Notes: generated by a model from the sequence alone, not told the origin. A stretch of DNA of 64,000 nucleotides from Saccopteryx bilineata (GCF_036850765.1 NC_089495.1:118877033-118941032); one strand, 5' to 3'; shown: positions 32,266 through 45,439, numbered from the stretch's first letter. A program made the numbers and translations.

Positions 32266-35246
32266 TCTCTTTAAATACATACAGTCCAGAATAATAACAG
32301 ATAAAGCTGATTATGACTATAAGGGTGAAGAAAGAATCAGTAATTTCTTGCCATGTCACCTACTTTCTGAATAGTATGTGCAATCCATTGAAAATTTATA
32401 GATTCTTTTCAAGAAAAAAAAATTGACAGTTGTTCCTTGTGACCACAGTTTGGTCCTTCAGTTGTCTGAATAGACAAGTAATTGCATGAGTAGTGAAAAT
32501 GGAAATGTATCCATGTTTTAAAAGAGGGTTGCTTCCTTTCTGACATAAGATACAGGTTTTGCTTCTATAAACAAACAAATAAACCACAAATGAGATATGC
32601 CCATATGCCCACTCAGTACAAAGAGATTTAAAGCATTTTTTTTAGACTTTCAAACAATGGAATCTTATATACATCCATGAACATTATAGTTGGAACTTGT
32701 AAGTCCCATGGAAGTCAACAAATGCTGGTCCTCAGCAAATGTTTACACTCAAGATGAGTAATGCCATCAAGGAAGGCTTTAAAATGAGGTCAGGTTGTGC
32801 ATGTGAACTACATATAAGTTTAGAGGCTGAAGAACATTTTGAGAGAAGGAAAATTTTAGGGTAAATTCAAAAACTTTAATGCACTGCAGCTTAGAAAGCT
32901 GAGCCCAGCACAGAAATGTGATAAAGTGGGAAAAAGTCCAAGCAACTGCTATAGACACAATACTGGCTTCAGGGAGGCTAATAATTGAATCTTGGTCCAT
33001 TGCTGACAATTTGAGATAGGATGAGAGAAGGAATGGGAACTCTCAGAGGATGGGGAGAAAAGACACTCTAAATTGTAGAGAGAAGACTGAAAACTCTTGA
33101 GAGGAATACAGTTCTCCCCTTTCTGGAGAAAGTGGTCAGTATCTCTTTCTGTCCACACAGCACGCTTATTCTTCTGCTTCATGAAAAGATTCCGCCCCTG
33201 GGTTGGTTATGTAATTTTCATCACAGTTGGAAGGAAGATCAAAGTCATAAGACTTTTTCAGGGTTGCAAGTCTGACCTGGAAATGTAAGTCATTAATGAA
33301 AAAAGACACCATTTATTCTGAAATCAGAGAGAAATAAAATGCCTAAAAGACAGAGACATTTGCTTGCTGCTATTGGGATGCTCATTCACTGGCAGTTTCC
33401 AAATTATCCAGTAGACGGTTTCAGTAAACCGCATGGCCTCTAGAGATTGTGAAGTCATTGTAATATTATGCTAGCATGTACCCACTATTAGACTTACCCT
33501 ACACTCTCTAGCATTGGACATGGCCTAAGGATTCAAAGATACCTGGATCCTCAAGTCAAGAGCAGATATTGAGAACAGCGTTTTCTTGGTTTTCAATATT
33601 CTAAAGCCTTGCTTTTGAACATGTGGTCTGTGGGATCTTGACATTTCTTAGTATCACTTTGTTTTTTCACTGGCCTATTTGTAGACTATGATAAGGTCTT
33701 GAAGGTAATGCCATACTTTCTTCAGGGCAGAGCTCTTCAGTGTCCAAGCACCTTGGCCAGGGAATATCTCAGCTTTCCCTGGTACCTGGAAACTGAAGTT
33801 CTGGTAAAGACCCAGTGACCTTTGTTCCCTTTGAGTGAGGGTAAATGTTTTCTCAAAATTATGAAATTATGCTGAGCTAAAACAACAGTAGAAGGAATTC
33901 ATATGAAACAAAATTGAACTTTGTGATTTTTTTTCCTTTATAAAACAGTCATACAGCTAAAATAAAGTAAGATACCCATGTTGGCTTAAAGAGGTCAGAA
34001 GGGCAATATATGGGTTCAGATATTTATTGCTGACACATCATGGAGCCTAAAACAGTCGGGACATCCTGAGCCTTCCTCCTAATATATTTCCAGAAGATTT
34101 CCTCCTCTACATGCATAGATCTTCCAGATATGTTCATATTTGGAGAAAGAAATGACTGACTTGAGCCTGACATAAATACTAAATGATGTCTCTTTAGCAT
34201 TCATTTAGAAGACGAGAAGAAGGCTTTCTTCAGTAATTCTGGGCAGTATGCCATCAAGTGACAGGTCTCACTCTCATCCTAAATAACCAGTATAACTGTC
34301 CTCAGTTGAGCTGGGTACCTTTGAAGTCTTAAAACTGGGTGTGGATTAGCAGTATTTACTTGTATTTCTCTGGAGACATCTAGTGGAGAAAGTAAAGTAT
34401 ACATTTCTAGAAACACACGCATGCCATCTAACATATTTTGATTAACGTATTAATATGAAATAGGTATAAATAATCTTAAGCATTTTACATGCCTATACAA
34501 ATACCAAACAACTAGAGATTAACAATTGTCTTTTATATAAAATATTTTAAAGCTGATTTAGACCGACCACAATAAGTGATATCAACTCTTGATAAAAAAA
34601 TGAAAAATCTACTTTTGTTTTTATATGTATGTGGCTGAAGATAGAATTGTTTTACTTTTTTATGTTTATTTTGTTTTTGTTGTTATTGTTCTACACTGAC
34701 ATAGACTAGAGACAGGAATAGAACATTGTGGATAAGAAATTGTGATGGGTATTTTACTTCAAACAAAGGACTGGAAATAGTCACTTTTGCAGTCTATTTT
34801 TGTCCTTGATTCCCCTCACATTTATACACATTGCATCGATCATCTCTGGCCTGTTTGATCCTGCTAACATTGTGCCTTTCATTTTTATTCTTTAAGATAT
34901 GAACAATTTTGTTTCAGAAGTAGTTAATACTCTAGTCATCATCTGTCTCCACTTACAAATAACCAGTATTCTTTAGATCAGATTTCAAAATGGAAATATG
35001 GGCAATTGCTACAATTTACAAAACTTTTTAAACATTCATGCCTTATAGAACTAGAATTTTAACATACCATCTGGTGCATTTGGTCTGTTGAAATAATGGT
35101 ATGAATTATGATAACCCCAAAAATTCATAATTATACATTTCTTATACCTTGTCTTTCTGAAATAGAAACACTCCTGGTCTTGTATTTAGACTTCTATCTG
35201 CTGATGCTTCCTTTACTTATTTGCCCATGTCAACATTATCCTCAAA
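32266..35246. other. Intergenic sequence, no feature recognised
   Basis: About 3 kb between L1 copy 2 and the next SINE. I see no reading frame with homology, no RNA gene and no repeat that I can name. Confidence 0.6.
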
Positions 35247-35256
35247 TTCTCTTCAT

Positions 35257-35436
35257 CTGGCCTGACCTGTGGTGGCGCAGTGGATAAAGCATCGATCTGA
35301 AACACAGAGGTCACCGATTTTAAACCCTGGGCTTGTCTGGTCAAGGCACATGTGGAAGTTGATGCTTCTTGTTCCTCCCCCCTTTCTCTCTCTCTCCTTC
35401 TCCTCTCTAAAATGAATAAATAAAATCTTTTAAAAT
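35257..35436 (+). mobile_element. Short SINE (family B)
   Basis: Head GGCCTGACCTGTGGTGGCGCAGTGG, degenerate B box (ATTTTAAACCC), CT-rich tail and an AATAAATAAAATC end. Flanked by TTCTCTTCAT at 35247-35256 and 35437-35446. Confidence 0.87.
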
Positions 35437-35446
35437 TTCTCTTCAT

Positions 35447-36629
35447 TTTCTAATTGTAGTGTTTGCAATTGCATTGTCGATATTCTCTCTCTCCGTATCT
35501 GAAATGTTTATTGTACTTCTTTCTGAGAAAAATGCCAATGAAAGAAACTATGTTTCTCTACTTCTCCATATTGAGCATATGTAATTTATTTCTTATGCAG
35601 GGATTTAGTATCATTACTATTATAGATTTATACTTTTTGCTCCACTTGTATATCATGAGGGTTCCTGTTTTCCTTGCTGAAATTTACTAAAAAAATGCTA
35701 TTTCTTTTCTAAATACTACAAATGATGAAGGTTGTTATTCACTACAATTTTCTTGTATGCAACATCAGCATTCTTTGTTAGTACTGTAGGGAATAAAAAT
35801 GGAAAAGACCATGAATTCTTTTATGTTAACGAATGTCTACCATTTTTTATATTTATTCTCGTTCCCAGAGACACCCAAACTTGTTCAAAAAAGTAGAAGT
35901 AGACTAGTTATGGGATCCCAGACCATGTCTATGTATTTGACTTGCACAGAGGTTTCATGGTTTCTCAGTGTTTAATGAACAATAAATGAGAAGTTTACCT
36001 AATTAGAAATAGTTCTAGGGAGAAAAAATTTTTGAGTGGACATATAAACTAATTCCATGGTTCTTATTCAGAAAAACAAAAGGCCTATAGTAGTTAATGA
36101 GCCCTTTGGTATTTAAATGACACAAGTCTTTGAATCTTTAAGTCAGTTTGGAAGTCTGATAGGAACAAACACACAGTTGTCTATTTTTGCCGTTAGCCAA
36201 TTCTTTTCACTTTAAGTAAAATAAAGTCTTAAGAATGTAGACTATGGTTAAAATAAAAACAATAACAGATACTCATTTTAATTGATATAGCCATGTACAT
36301 TAGCAGTGTTTGGAATTCATACAAAAAGTAAAATGTGGTAGGAAAAATATTATTTTGCGTGGGAGTTGATAGAGTTTATACAAACAGAAACTTTAATAAC
36401 CAACCGGTATAAACTCAGAAAGGTTGTAAATTAATAATTCTTTAGCATGAAAGAATATTTTGAGAACTTCAATTATGAAACATATTATGTTAATTTTCAG
36501 TTATATTAAAACATCTACCACCACATGTTTTTTTACCATGCAACAACTGTTTCTGCCCTTGACACTTACATAAGCAGGGGTAATTGAGAAGGGCAGACAA
36601 ATTATTTGCCCAGGTTGACCCACATTTTC
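35447..36629. other. Intergenic sequence, no feature recognised
   Basis: No gene or repeat that I can support. Confidence 0.6.
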
Positions 36630-36638
36630 GGTGTTTCT

Positions 36639-37249
36639 TTTTTTTTATCTTATTTTTATTAATTTTAATGCAGTGACATTGATAAATCAGAGTACATATG
36701 TTCAGAGAAAACATCTCCAGATTATTTTGACATTTGATTATGTTGCATACCCCTCACCCAAAGTCAAATTGTCTTCCGTCATCTTCTATCTGGTTTTCTT
36801 TGTGCCCCTCCACTCCCCCCCCCCCGTTACCATCACATTCTTGTCCATGTCTCTGAGTCTCATTTTTATGTCCAATCTATGTATGGATTCATATAGTTCT
36901 TAGTTTTTTCTGATTTACTTATTTCACTAAGTATAATGTTATCAAGCTCCATCTATGTTACTGTAAATGATCCGATGTTATCATTTCTTATGGCTGAGTA
37001 GTATTCCATAGTATATATGTACCAAAGTTTTTTAATCCACTTGTCCACTGACGTATACTTGAGCTGTTTCCAGATCTTCGCTATTGTGAACAATGCTGCC
37101 ATAAACATGGGGGTGCATTTCTCCTTTTGGAACAGTGCTATGGTGTTCTTAGGGTATATTCCTAAAAGTGGGATAGCTGGGTCAAAAGGCAGTTCGATTT
37201 TTAATTTTTTGAGGAATCTCCATACTGTTTTCCACAGAGGCTGCACCTG
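36639..37249 (-). mobile_element. 5'-truncated L1 3' end, minus strand
   Basis: Reverse complement of an L1 3' UTR plus the last ~97 codons of ORF2, with the C-rich (G-rich on the element strand) tract at 36810-36826. The 9-bp repeat GGTGTTTCT occurs at 36630-36638 and 37250-37258. The ORF2 tail resembles the older L1 at 42620-55760 ([11 protein letters not shown]) more than the young copies. Confidence 0.85.
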
Positions 37250-37258
37250 GGTGTTTCT

Positions 37259-38100
37259 GCTATGACAAAAGCCCAGTTGGAGAGAAGGAGCTCAGTAAAC
37301 TTCACTGGGTATTATAGTGCTTCCTAAAGCATCACTCCAAACTTATTATTATAAAATAGAAACCAATTTATTACACTCATGTTTATACATTCAGTGATTG
37401 CGACAGTGTACTATGGAGATTGCTTGAAGCTATCCTGCTCCGTGATGTCTGTGGCTTCAGCTGGGAAGACCAGAACGGTTCGGCAATTCCAATGACTGCC
37501 AGCTGCCACTTAAGACTGCAGGAGGTTCCACTTCCAACTGGCAAGAATACTGGGAGGCTGAGCTCAAGTGGGGTGGTCTACTAGAGCATCTTCATGTGGC
37601 CTCTCCAGCATGGTGGGTCAGAGTAGTTGGACTTTGTACACGATACGTGGTGATCCATCTAACAAGCAAAATATGGATGATATTGAATGAGTTGGCCTGA
37701 GAGCATCCATGGTGATTTGCTATGACCTATGCTAAGTATTGAAGCTGTCACAAATCAACTCAAGTACAGAAAGAGAGCACACAGACTCCACCTCTAATGA
37801 TAGAAAGATACAATATTTGTGCTTATGAAAGAATGGCTTTTAGGCCTTGGGACTTCTGGTAAACCTAGAAATGCCTACAGAGACCTCTATCCTGTTGTTG
37901 TTAAATATTGTATGTAGAACTATAACACAGCTAATGGTTACTTTTATTTTCAGAAAATCACCATGCCAATAGTGCCTTCTCTTTCTGTGTCTCTAGTTTA
38001 CATTGCTCTTTGGAATTTTGCAGCTTAGAGTAAATCTAGTATAACACTCCTATCCACAAAAAGAGGGAAGGCTTTGAATTTTTTAAAAGGAAACAACTTT
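37259..38100. other. Intergenic sequence, no feature recognised
   Basis: No gene or named repeat seen. Confidence 0.6.
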
Positions 38101-38121
38101 TAATAATGTAAGAAAATTTAG

Positions 38122-38439
38122 CCTGACCAGGCAGTGGCACAGTGGATAGAGCATCGGACTGGGATGCGGAGGACCCAGGTTCGAGACCCCAAGGTCGCCA
38201 GCTTGAGCGCAGGCTCATCTGGTTTGAGCAAAGCTCACCAGCTTGGACTCAAGGTCGCTGGCTTGAGCAAGGGGTTATTCGGTCTGCTGTAGCCCCACAG
38301 TCAAGGCACATATGAGAAAGCAATCAATGAACAGCTAAGATGTCGCAATGAAAAACTGATGATTGATGCTTCTCATCTCTCTGTTCCTGTCTGTCTGTCC
38401 CTCTCTGATTCTCTCTCTGTCCCTGTAAAAAAATAATAA
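38122..38439 (+). mobile_element. tRNA-derived SINE of a third type (family C)
   Basis: About 318 bp: head GCCTGACCAGGCAGTGGCACAGTGG, B box GGTTCGAGACCCC, then a duplicated AAGGTCGCCAGCTTGAGC / AAGGTCGCTGGCTTGAGC motif, and a CT-rich and A-rich tail. A 21-bp duplication TAATAATGTAAGAAAATTTAG (one mismatch) flanks it at 38101-38121 and 38440-38460. Confidence 0.9.
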
Positions 38440-38460
38440 TAATAATGTAAGAAAGTTTAG

Positions 38461-39605
38461 AAAATATTTAAAAATTAAGATACAGATGTCCAGTCTACTG
38501 GATGACTTCAGTATTTGAGCTTCATATTTCAGTTAAATGTTTGACCTATAGTGGTTGTAACTAATACTTTTAATTGAATTGGTAAGTGTTTTTTAAAGAT
38601 GCACCTTTACAAAGTATTTTATGCTGTCAATTTTATCATAAATGCTATACATTTTTTTCAATTTAATTTTTAATTGTTCATTGTTAGAGTATATGAATAA
38701 AATTGATTTTATATATTGAACTTGTATTATGCAACCTTGATTTCTGCTTAATTTTGTCTGGTCATAGAACATATTGTATATAATTTTAATCTTTTGATAT
38801 TAACTCTGACTTTTTATGGTCTAATATATGACCAATCTTGGTAAATATGTCAAGTCAATAAATGTTAAATGTCAATAAAGGAAAATTGGTGGACAGTTTT
38901 AATTCTTCAACATCCTTATTGTGTGATTGCTTATATTTTTAACCATTCTTGAGAAGGAAATGTTGAAAACTGTTTAAGCTTAGTCCCTCCAGAGGCAGGT
39001 ATGATTTTCCACTCAGGAATCCATTAGGATGATGAGATTGATGATGCATGCCTTTTCCAATAAATAGGAATTAAGTTGAATTAGTACTCACAAAAAGTGG
39101 GGGATTCCAGTAGGAAAAGTATTCATCAAGACTCTGATAACTAAGTGAACAAATTGGAGGGTGGCTTTTACTGTGTTTAGGAGATAGGGGCAAAGGGTGG
39201 TAGGTTCCCCAAGACTGCCTTATTTGAAATCCCAGCAAGGCAGACAGCATACCTTTGCCTTTGTTGACAAGTCACATAGGTAGGTAGTCTTGTATGGAGA
39301 GAAGAGAAGATGAGCCTCCTCTTGATTGCAAAATTTCTAACAATTCTGATTTGTTTTCTTATTAATTTAGTTTTTTCCATTTTGTTTCATGTATTTTGAA
39401 GCTCTAATATTGAGTATACATTTTTAGAATATTTTATAATATTTATAAAGGGTCACTTTATAAATTGACCCTTTGTTAATTATAATTTTTAAATCCTTAA
39501 CTGTGCTAGTTATCCTTGTTTTGAATTTCACCTTCTTATTATTAAATTAGTTTTCCTAGCTTTCTGTAGATTTATACTTAAACAGTATATTTTCCTCTAC
39601 TCTTA
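38461..39605. other. Intergenic AT-rich sequence
   Basis: Possibly very old L1-derived in part (38640-38860 reads like a diverged ORF2 antisense), but I cannot confirm it. Confidence 0.4.
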
Positions 39606-40222
39606 ATTTTTAAACTTCCATCTGTATTTAGATATAATTGACATATGACATTATGTAAGTTTAAAGTGTGCAATACAATGATTTAATATAAATTGTGAAA
39701 TAGTACCACAATAAGGTTAGTTAACATATCTGTCACCTCAAAGGAATACCATTTTGTTGTTGTTATGATGAGAGCATTAACATTTTACTCTTTTAGCCAT
39801 TTTAAAATATACAATGCAGTATTCTAACTATAGTCAACATACTAATATTAGACCACTGAAACTTACTTATCTTAGAACTGACTATATGTATCCTATGCTC
39901 ATCATCTTCCTGTTTACTCCACCTCTTGTTCCTTGACAACCATCATTCTACTATCTGTTACTATGAGTTTGATGTTTTTTGATTCTATATGTGATATCAT
40001 ACAAGATTTGTCTTTCTCTACCTGACTTGTTTCACTTAACATAATGCCCTCAAGATCTATCCATATAGTTGCAAATGATAGGATTTCTTTCACTTTATGG
40101 CTGAATAATATTCCATTATATATATGCCCCATCCATCAGTCTATATAGATACTTAAGGTGTTTCCATAGCTTGACTATTGTCACTGGATTCTTTAATCCT
40201 TTTGAATAAGCTTATGTTACCA
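39606..40222 (-). mobile_element. Old L1 3'-end fragment
   Basis: The motif TAGATATAATTGACATATGACATTATG followed by CACTTAACATAATGCCCTCAAG and GGCTGAATAATATTCCATTATATATATG is the reverse complement of an old mammalian L1 3' end and ORF2 tail. Confidence 0.8.
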
Positions 40223-40904
40223 GATTAACGAACTGAATTTTTTTTTCTTTCCTCATTTTTCAGCAGGTACATACAAAAACATGTGGATTTCGGTTACTTC
40301 TTTCATTTATTTTATTCAAATGAATAAAATATGGCTATTTAGGACTCTTGGTTAGACTCTTAATCTCTAATTGAACTCCTAACATGCCTGCTGGGTTAGG
40401 GTCCCTAATAAGAAACATGATTAGTCAAAAATGAGGTTAATTTTTTTTCAGAAAGGTGATTATAAATAATGCTTCCATTCTTTTCCCAAATCCACCAAGA
40501 ACCTGAAATATTATTTTAGGTATTTTTACAACAGACCAAAACTACCCTGTTTTATATTCTTATTATACAGTTACCCCCATTATTGTTATTCTTCCCAGTC
40601 ATCTATTCTTTGCACTGAGTTTGCAAAGTAGTATGCAAGTAGTGTTGAAAGCTTCTACTTATGCCTGTGAAGGTGGGAGACTACCTCCCCTCAAATCAAG
40701 GAGTTCTTTCTGTAAGGCAGCCCAAGCTCCCCAGAGTTGTGGGGTATACCTTATCCAGCATGCAAGACCTGAATTCCCCTAAAGGGCACTAGGTTCTTTC
40801 AAGAGGTTTAGGATTGTGATGAGATACCGGTTGGCTGTTTCTCATAAAACTAAGCTTGCAACTACCATACTACCAGTTATTAAAGTCCGGGTGACATAAA
40901 AATC
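40223..40904. other. Intergenic sequence, no feature recognised
   Basis: No gene or repeat that I can support. Confidence 0.55.
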
Positions 40905-41350
40905 AGTTTGTGAATGTTCCTTGCAGCTTTATTTGTAATAATGCCAAACTGCAAACAGCCTAGATAGCTCTCAATGGGTGAAATGTTAAATAAATTATGT
41001 TATATCCATACCAAGAAGTAGTATCTAGCAAAAACAAAAACAAAAAAAGAAATAAAATACTGATAGATGTAACAACTTGGATGAAACTTCAGAATTATGT
41101 TAACTAAAAACACTAATCCCTAATGGTTACTTATTGTATTATTCCTTTTAAATAATAATCTTGAAATGACACAATTATAAAAATGGAGAATAAGTTGGTT
41201 TTCAAGGGTTTGGGCTTGGGTTTGTTAGGGATGGATGTGGTTAAAAAAGGCAATACCAGAGATTCTTGTGGTGATGAAAATTTTCTGTATCTTGTCTATG
41301 GTTGTGGATACTCAAACTTATACATGCAATAAAATTCTATATAAGTAAAC
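40905..41350 (+). mobile_element. Old L1 3'-end fragment
   Basis: Degenerate ORF2 tail (GCAGCTTTATTTGTAATAATGCC, AACTTGGATGAAACTTCAGA) and 3' UTR (GTTGTGGATACTCAAACTTATACATGC) of an ancient L1, in plus orientation. Confidence 0.75.
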
Positions 41351-41379
41351 ACACACACAAGCTCACCCACACAAGTACA

Positions 41380-41595
41380 GCTGCAGAAATCTGAATTAGA
41401 ACTGTAGATCATATCTGAGAATATTAACATAGATATATATCTATGTTAATATTCTGCAATATTGAACTAGACTTTTGAAAGATGTTTCCATTGGGGAAAT
41501 ATGGGTAAGTGGTATGTGAGACATCTTTATATTATTCTTACAACTGCATATGAATCTATAATCTCAAAATTTTAATGAAGTTTAATTTAAAAAAA
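41380..41595 (+). mobile_element. Old L1 3' UTR fragment containing a palindrome
   Basis: Ends ACTGCATATGAATCTATAATCTCAAAATTTTAATGAAGTTTAATTT, a pattern typical of ancient L1 3' ends. A perfect 38-bp palindrome lies inside at 41418-41455. Confidence 0.55.
41418..41455. repeat. 38-bp perfect palindrome
   Basis: Nineteen bases (AGAATATTAACATAGATAT) are followed directly by their exact reverse complement, with no spacer. Confidence 0.97.
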
Positions 41596-41929
41596 ACAAC
41601 AAAATAAATAATTACAGTATTCACTGACTACTTTATGGCACTTGTTTCATTTGTTTCTCCATTTTCCCCTCTCTTGTTTGGTTTTTCTAACATTAGAAAG
41701 GCTACTTAACAGAGCTCAGTATTTTAAAGCTAGATGGAACATTTTCATCCAAAAACTTTAAGTATCAGTTGATGAGGTCTAAAGGACTGAAAATACCTAA
41801 TGTGTGGTTACTCTATAGCAGCTATGAAAAAAAGCCAAGCTTCCTGCCTTCCTCCCAATCACAGGGCATTTACATTTCATGTGTTAAAGCAACATACAAT
41901 TATTTCTTGGGAATAAATTAAACCTAAGT

Positions 41930-42560
41930 GATGTGAACGACTCACTGGGAGGTCAAGGGGCAGCATTCAGGTTCTTGGCATCACAACAAAAAAGTATTTG
42001 AAAGAGAGACAGAAAGATTTGTTAAGCACAGAGATTTCATTCAAGCAAAAGTACACACTCAGATAGGCAGTGTGGACAGACTTGAGAAATGAGTAACTCC
42101 AAGAGTTTTGGAGGGCTAGGCTTATATTTTGGGTTTGTGGGGAGAAACTCACAGAGGGGTGAATCTGGGTGAAGCTGAGGCAGAGCAGGTGAAGCACCAC
42201 CTTCCTGATAGGAGGGAAAGATTCTCTCCTTATTTGGTGCTTTTTGGAATGATCATGGCATGCATGTTGGGTACTGGTCTGTCTGCAATGCTAATGATAT
42301 AATGGCATTAAAATTGGCTAGAGGTCACTTTTTGGTGAAGGTTGTTGCCCTAGTTAGATAAAACTGGTCCTTGTCTCTGTGGTTTTCTTCCTAAGGTAAG
42401 TTTGTTTCCTTTTGCATGTGTGTTTTTCTAAAAGGAGGGAGGAGGAGGGGTCCTGTACCTCCATCTTGTTATCTTGCCTCATAAGTACATTGATGGCCTG
42501 GAAAGAGGTCAATACAGATAACCTCTTATTCCAGCACAGAGAAACCTGGTTCATTTTGTT
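41930..42560. other. Possible degenerate LTR-like repeat, unclassified
   Basis: The stretch has the texture of an interspersed repeat (GTTTATTTCAAGCAAAAGTACACACTC-like motif near 42035, AAACTGGTCCTTGTCTCTGTGG near 42360). I have an impression of an old LTR but cannot name a family, and no TG...CA ends or duplications are clear. Confidence 0.25.
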
Positions 42561-42863
42561 CAGACCTAAGAAATATACTCTGTAAGAAAACAGACATTTA
42601 GTTAAACAACTAGATCTAAAAGAAACCTTAGAGTAAACAAGACTACCACCATGTTAAGAAAACTGAGAAGAAAACAAACAAATCAAGACTTCAAAGCAGC
42701 TCTACTAGAAAATTTGTAATCCAAATCTGACAGTGGATTACAAATAACAGCTGATGCCAACCCAAAAAGACCTAGAAATAACACAACTGAAAATTGGAGG
42801 CAGACAACACCAAGCCTAGACTCAACCAGCTCTACAAACAATATATCCCAACACACAGACATA

Positions 42864-43781
42864 ATGAGAAGACAGAGAAGTGCAATCCAAATGAAACTAC
42901 AAGAGAAACCTCCAGAAAATGAACTGAGTGATATGGAAATAACCAAACTTCTGGATACAGAGTTTAAAATAATAATTGTAAGGATGCTTAGGAATCTTAG
43001 AACAGCAATGGATGGTCATTATGAACATGTAAATAAGGAAATAGTAAGTATAAAAAAGGACATTGAAAGATTAAAAAGGAATCAGTTGGAGATGACAAAT
43101 ACAATATCAGAAATGAAGACCACAATGGAAGGAATTAAAAACAGGAAGGATGAAACGGAGAATCAAATCATTGAGTTGGAATACAAGTTGAACGAAGGCA
43201 CAAAAGCAGAGCAGGAAAAAGAAAAGAGACTCAAAAAGTCTGAGGAAATTTTAAGAGAGCTCTGTGACAACATGAAGACAAATAACATCCACATCATAGG
43301 GGTTCCTGAAGAAGAGAGAAAGAACAAGGGATAGAGACTTTGTTCAAACATATCATAGCTGAAAACTTCCGTAAATTAATGCAGGAAAAACTCTCACAAG
43401 TTCAAGAAGCACAGAGAACTCCATTAAAGAGAAACCCAAAGAAACCTACACCAAGACACATCATAATTAAAATACCAAAGCTAAGTGATAAAGAGAAAAT
43501 ATTAAAAGCTGCTAGAGAAAAAAAAAAAGGCTATCATCTACAAAGGAGTCCCCATAAAAATGACATCTGACTTCTCAACAGAAACACTTGAGGCCAGAAG
43601 GGAATGGTAAGAAATATTCAAAGTAATGCAGAACAAGAACCTACAACCAAGACTACTTTATCTAGTAAGGCTATTATTTAAAATTGAAGAAGAAATAAAA
43701 AGCTTTCCAGAAAAAAAAACCCTCAAGAAATTCATTATGACCAAACCAATGATGCACGAAATGTTAAGGGGCCTGTTGTAA
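42864..43781 (+). pseudogene. Older L1 ORF1 (broken)
   Basis: A coiled-coil-rich N-terminal part is open from 42864 to 43334 (156 codons, ending in the IIGVPEEE segment of the RRM). After a frame change it continues as FKHIIAENF and the conserved KPTPRHIIIK motif. Further breaks follow to a stop near 43779-43781 (EMLRGLL end). Not functional. Confidence 0.85.
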
Positions 43782-43837
43782 ACAGATCAAAGTGGGAAAA
43801 GAATATAGCAAAAGAGGAATACATTTTAAAGAATAAA

Positions 43838-45175
43838 GTGGCAATAAACAACTACATATTAATAATAACCTTAAATGTAAATGGATTTAATGATCCAATC
43901 AAAAAACATAGAGTAGCTGCATGGATAAGAAAACAGGACCCATACATATACTGACTACAAGAGACACACCTTAAAACAAAAGATGCCCATAGACTAAAGG
44001 TAAAAAGATGAAAAAACATTTCATGCAAATGGAAATGAAAAAAAGCTGGGGTAGCAATACTTATATCAGACAAAATGGAGTTTAAAACAAAGGCTATAGT
44101 AAGAGATAAAGAAGGCCACTACATAATGATAAAGAGAGCAATTCAACAGGAAAATATAACCTTTATAAATATCTATGCATCTAATACAGGAGCATTTAAA
44201 TATATAAAGCAGACTTTGATGGATATAAAGGGCGAGATCAACAGCAATACTATAATAGTAGGAGATTTCAATACCCCACTAACATCACTAGATAAATCCT
44301 CAAGAAAGAAATTTAACAAAGAAACAACAGACTTAAAGGACACAATAGATCAACTGGATTAAATGATATATTCAGTACCTTTCACCATAAAGCAGCTGAA
44401 CATACATTCTTTTCAAGTGCTCATGGTACATTCTCTAGGCTGGACCACATGTTAGGGCACAAAAGCGGTCTCAACAAATTTAAGAAGATTGAAATCATAT
44501 CGAGCATTTTCTCTGATCACAATGGCATGAAACTAGAAATCAACCACAACAGAAAAACTAAAAAATTCTCAAACACATGGAAACTAAAGAGCAGGTTGTT
44601 AAATGATGAATGGATTAACAATGAGATCAAAGAAGAAATAAAAAAAATGCCTAGAAACAAATGATAATGAGCATATAACAACTCAAAATTTATGGGACAC
44701 AGAAAAAGCTGTACTGAGAGGGAAGACATAGCACTACAGGCATACTTTAAGAAGCTAGAAAAAGCTCAAATAAATAACTTAACCCTGCATCTAAAAGAAC
44801 TAGAAAAAGAACAGCAAGTAAAAGCCTGATGTAGTAGAAGGAAGAAAATAATAAAGATCAGAGGGGAAATAAATAACATATAGGCTAAAGAAACAATACA
44901 GAGGATCAATGAAACCAGGAGCTGGTTCTTTGAAAAGGTAAACAAGAATGATGACCCTTTAACTAGACTCACCAAGGTACAAGAGAGAGGACTAAAATAA
45001 ATAAAATTAGAAATGAGAGTGGAGAAATAACAACTGACACAACAGAAATACAAAATATTGTAAGAAAGTATTATGAAGAACTGTATGCCAAAAAACTAGA
45101 CAACGTAGATGAAATGGACAAATTCTTTGAAACATACAATCTTCCAAAAATCAATCTGGAAGGATCAGAAAACTT
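43838..45175 (+). pseudogene. Older L1 ORF2, N-terminal half
   Basis: The frame begins at GTG 43838 in place of the ATG of the young copies. The endonuclease is readable (LNVNGFN, QETH, DHMLGHK, FSDHNGMKLE), but stops and frameshifts are scattered through it. It is cut at 45175 by the inserted L1. Confidence 0.85.
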
Positions 45176-45439
45176 TTTTTTAAAAAAATTTTTTATTAAT
45201 CTTAATGGGGTGACATGAATAAATCAGGGTACATATATTTAAAGAAAACATGTCTAGGTTATCTTGTCATTCAATTAGGTTGCATACCCATCGCCCAGAG
45301 TCAGATTGTCCTCCGTCACCCTCTATCTAGTTTTCTTTGTGCCCCTCCCCCTCCCTCTAAACCTCTCCCTCCTTCCCTGCCGCATCCTCCCTCACCTCAC
45401 CTCTGGTAACCACCACACTCTTGTCCATGTCTCTTAGTC

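Larger units (their letters stand above)
42620..45175 (+). mobile_element. Older L1, 5' part (split element)
   Basis: Plus-strand L1 of an older subfamily carrying ORF1 (42864-43781) and the start of ORF2, separated by only about 56 bp. It is interrupted at 45175 by a younger L1 and resumes at 53206. The interrupted reading (EGSEN then LIRPI) joins across the insertion. The 5' boundary is approximate. Confidence 0.88.

Noticed and set aside
41930..42560. Endogenous retrovirus LTR
   Set aside because: Only a general resemblance; no TG...CA ends, primer-binding site, coding region or duplication could be shown, so it is listed only as an unclassified possible repeat.
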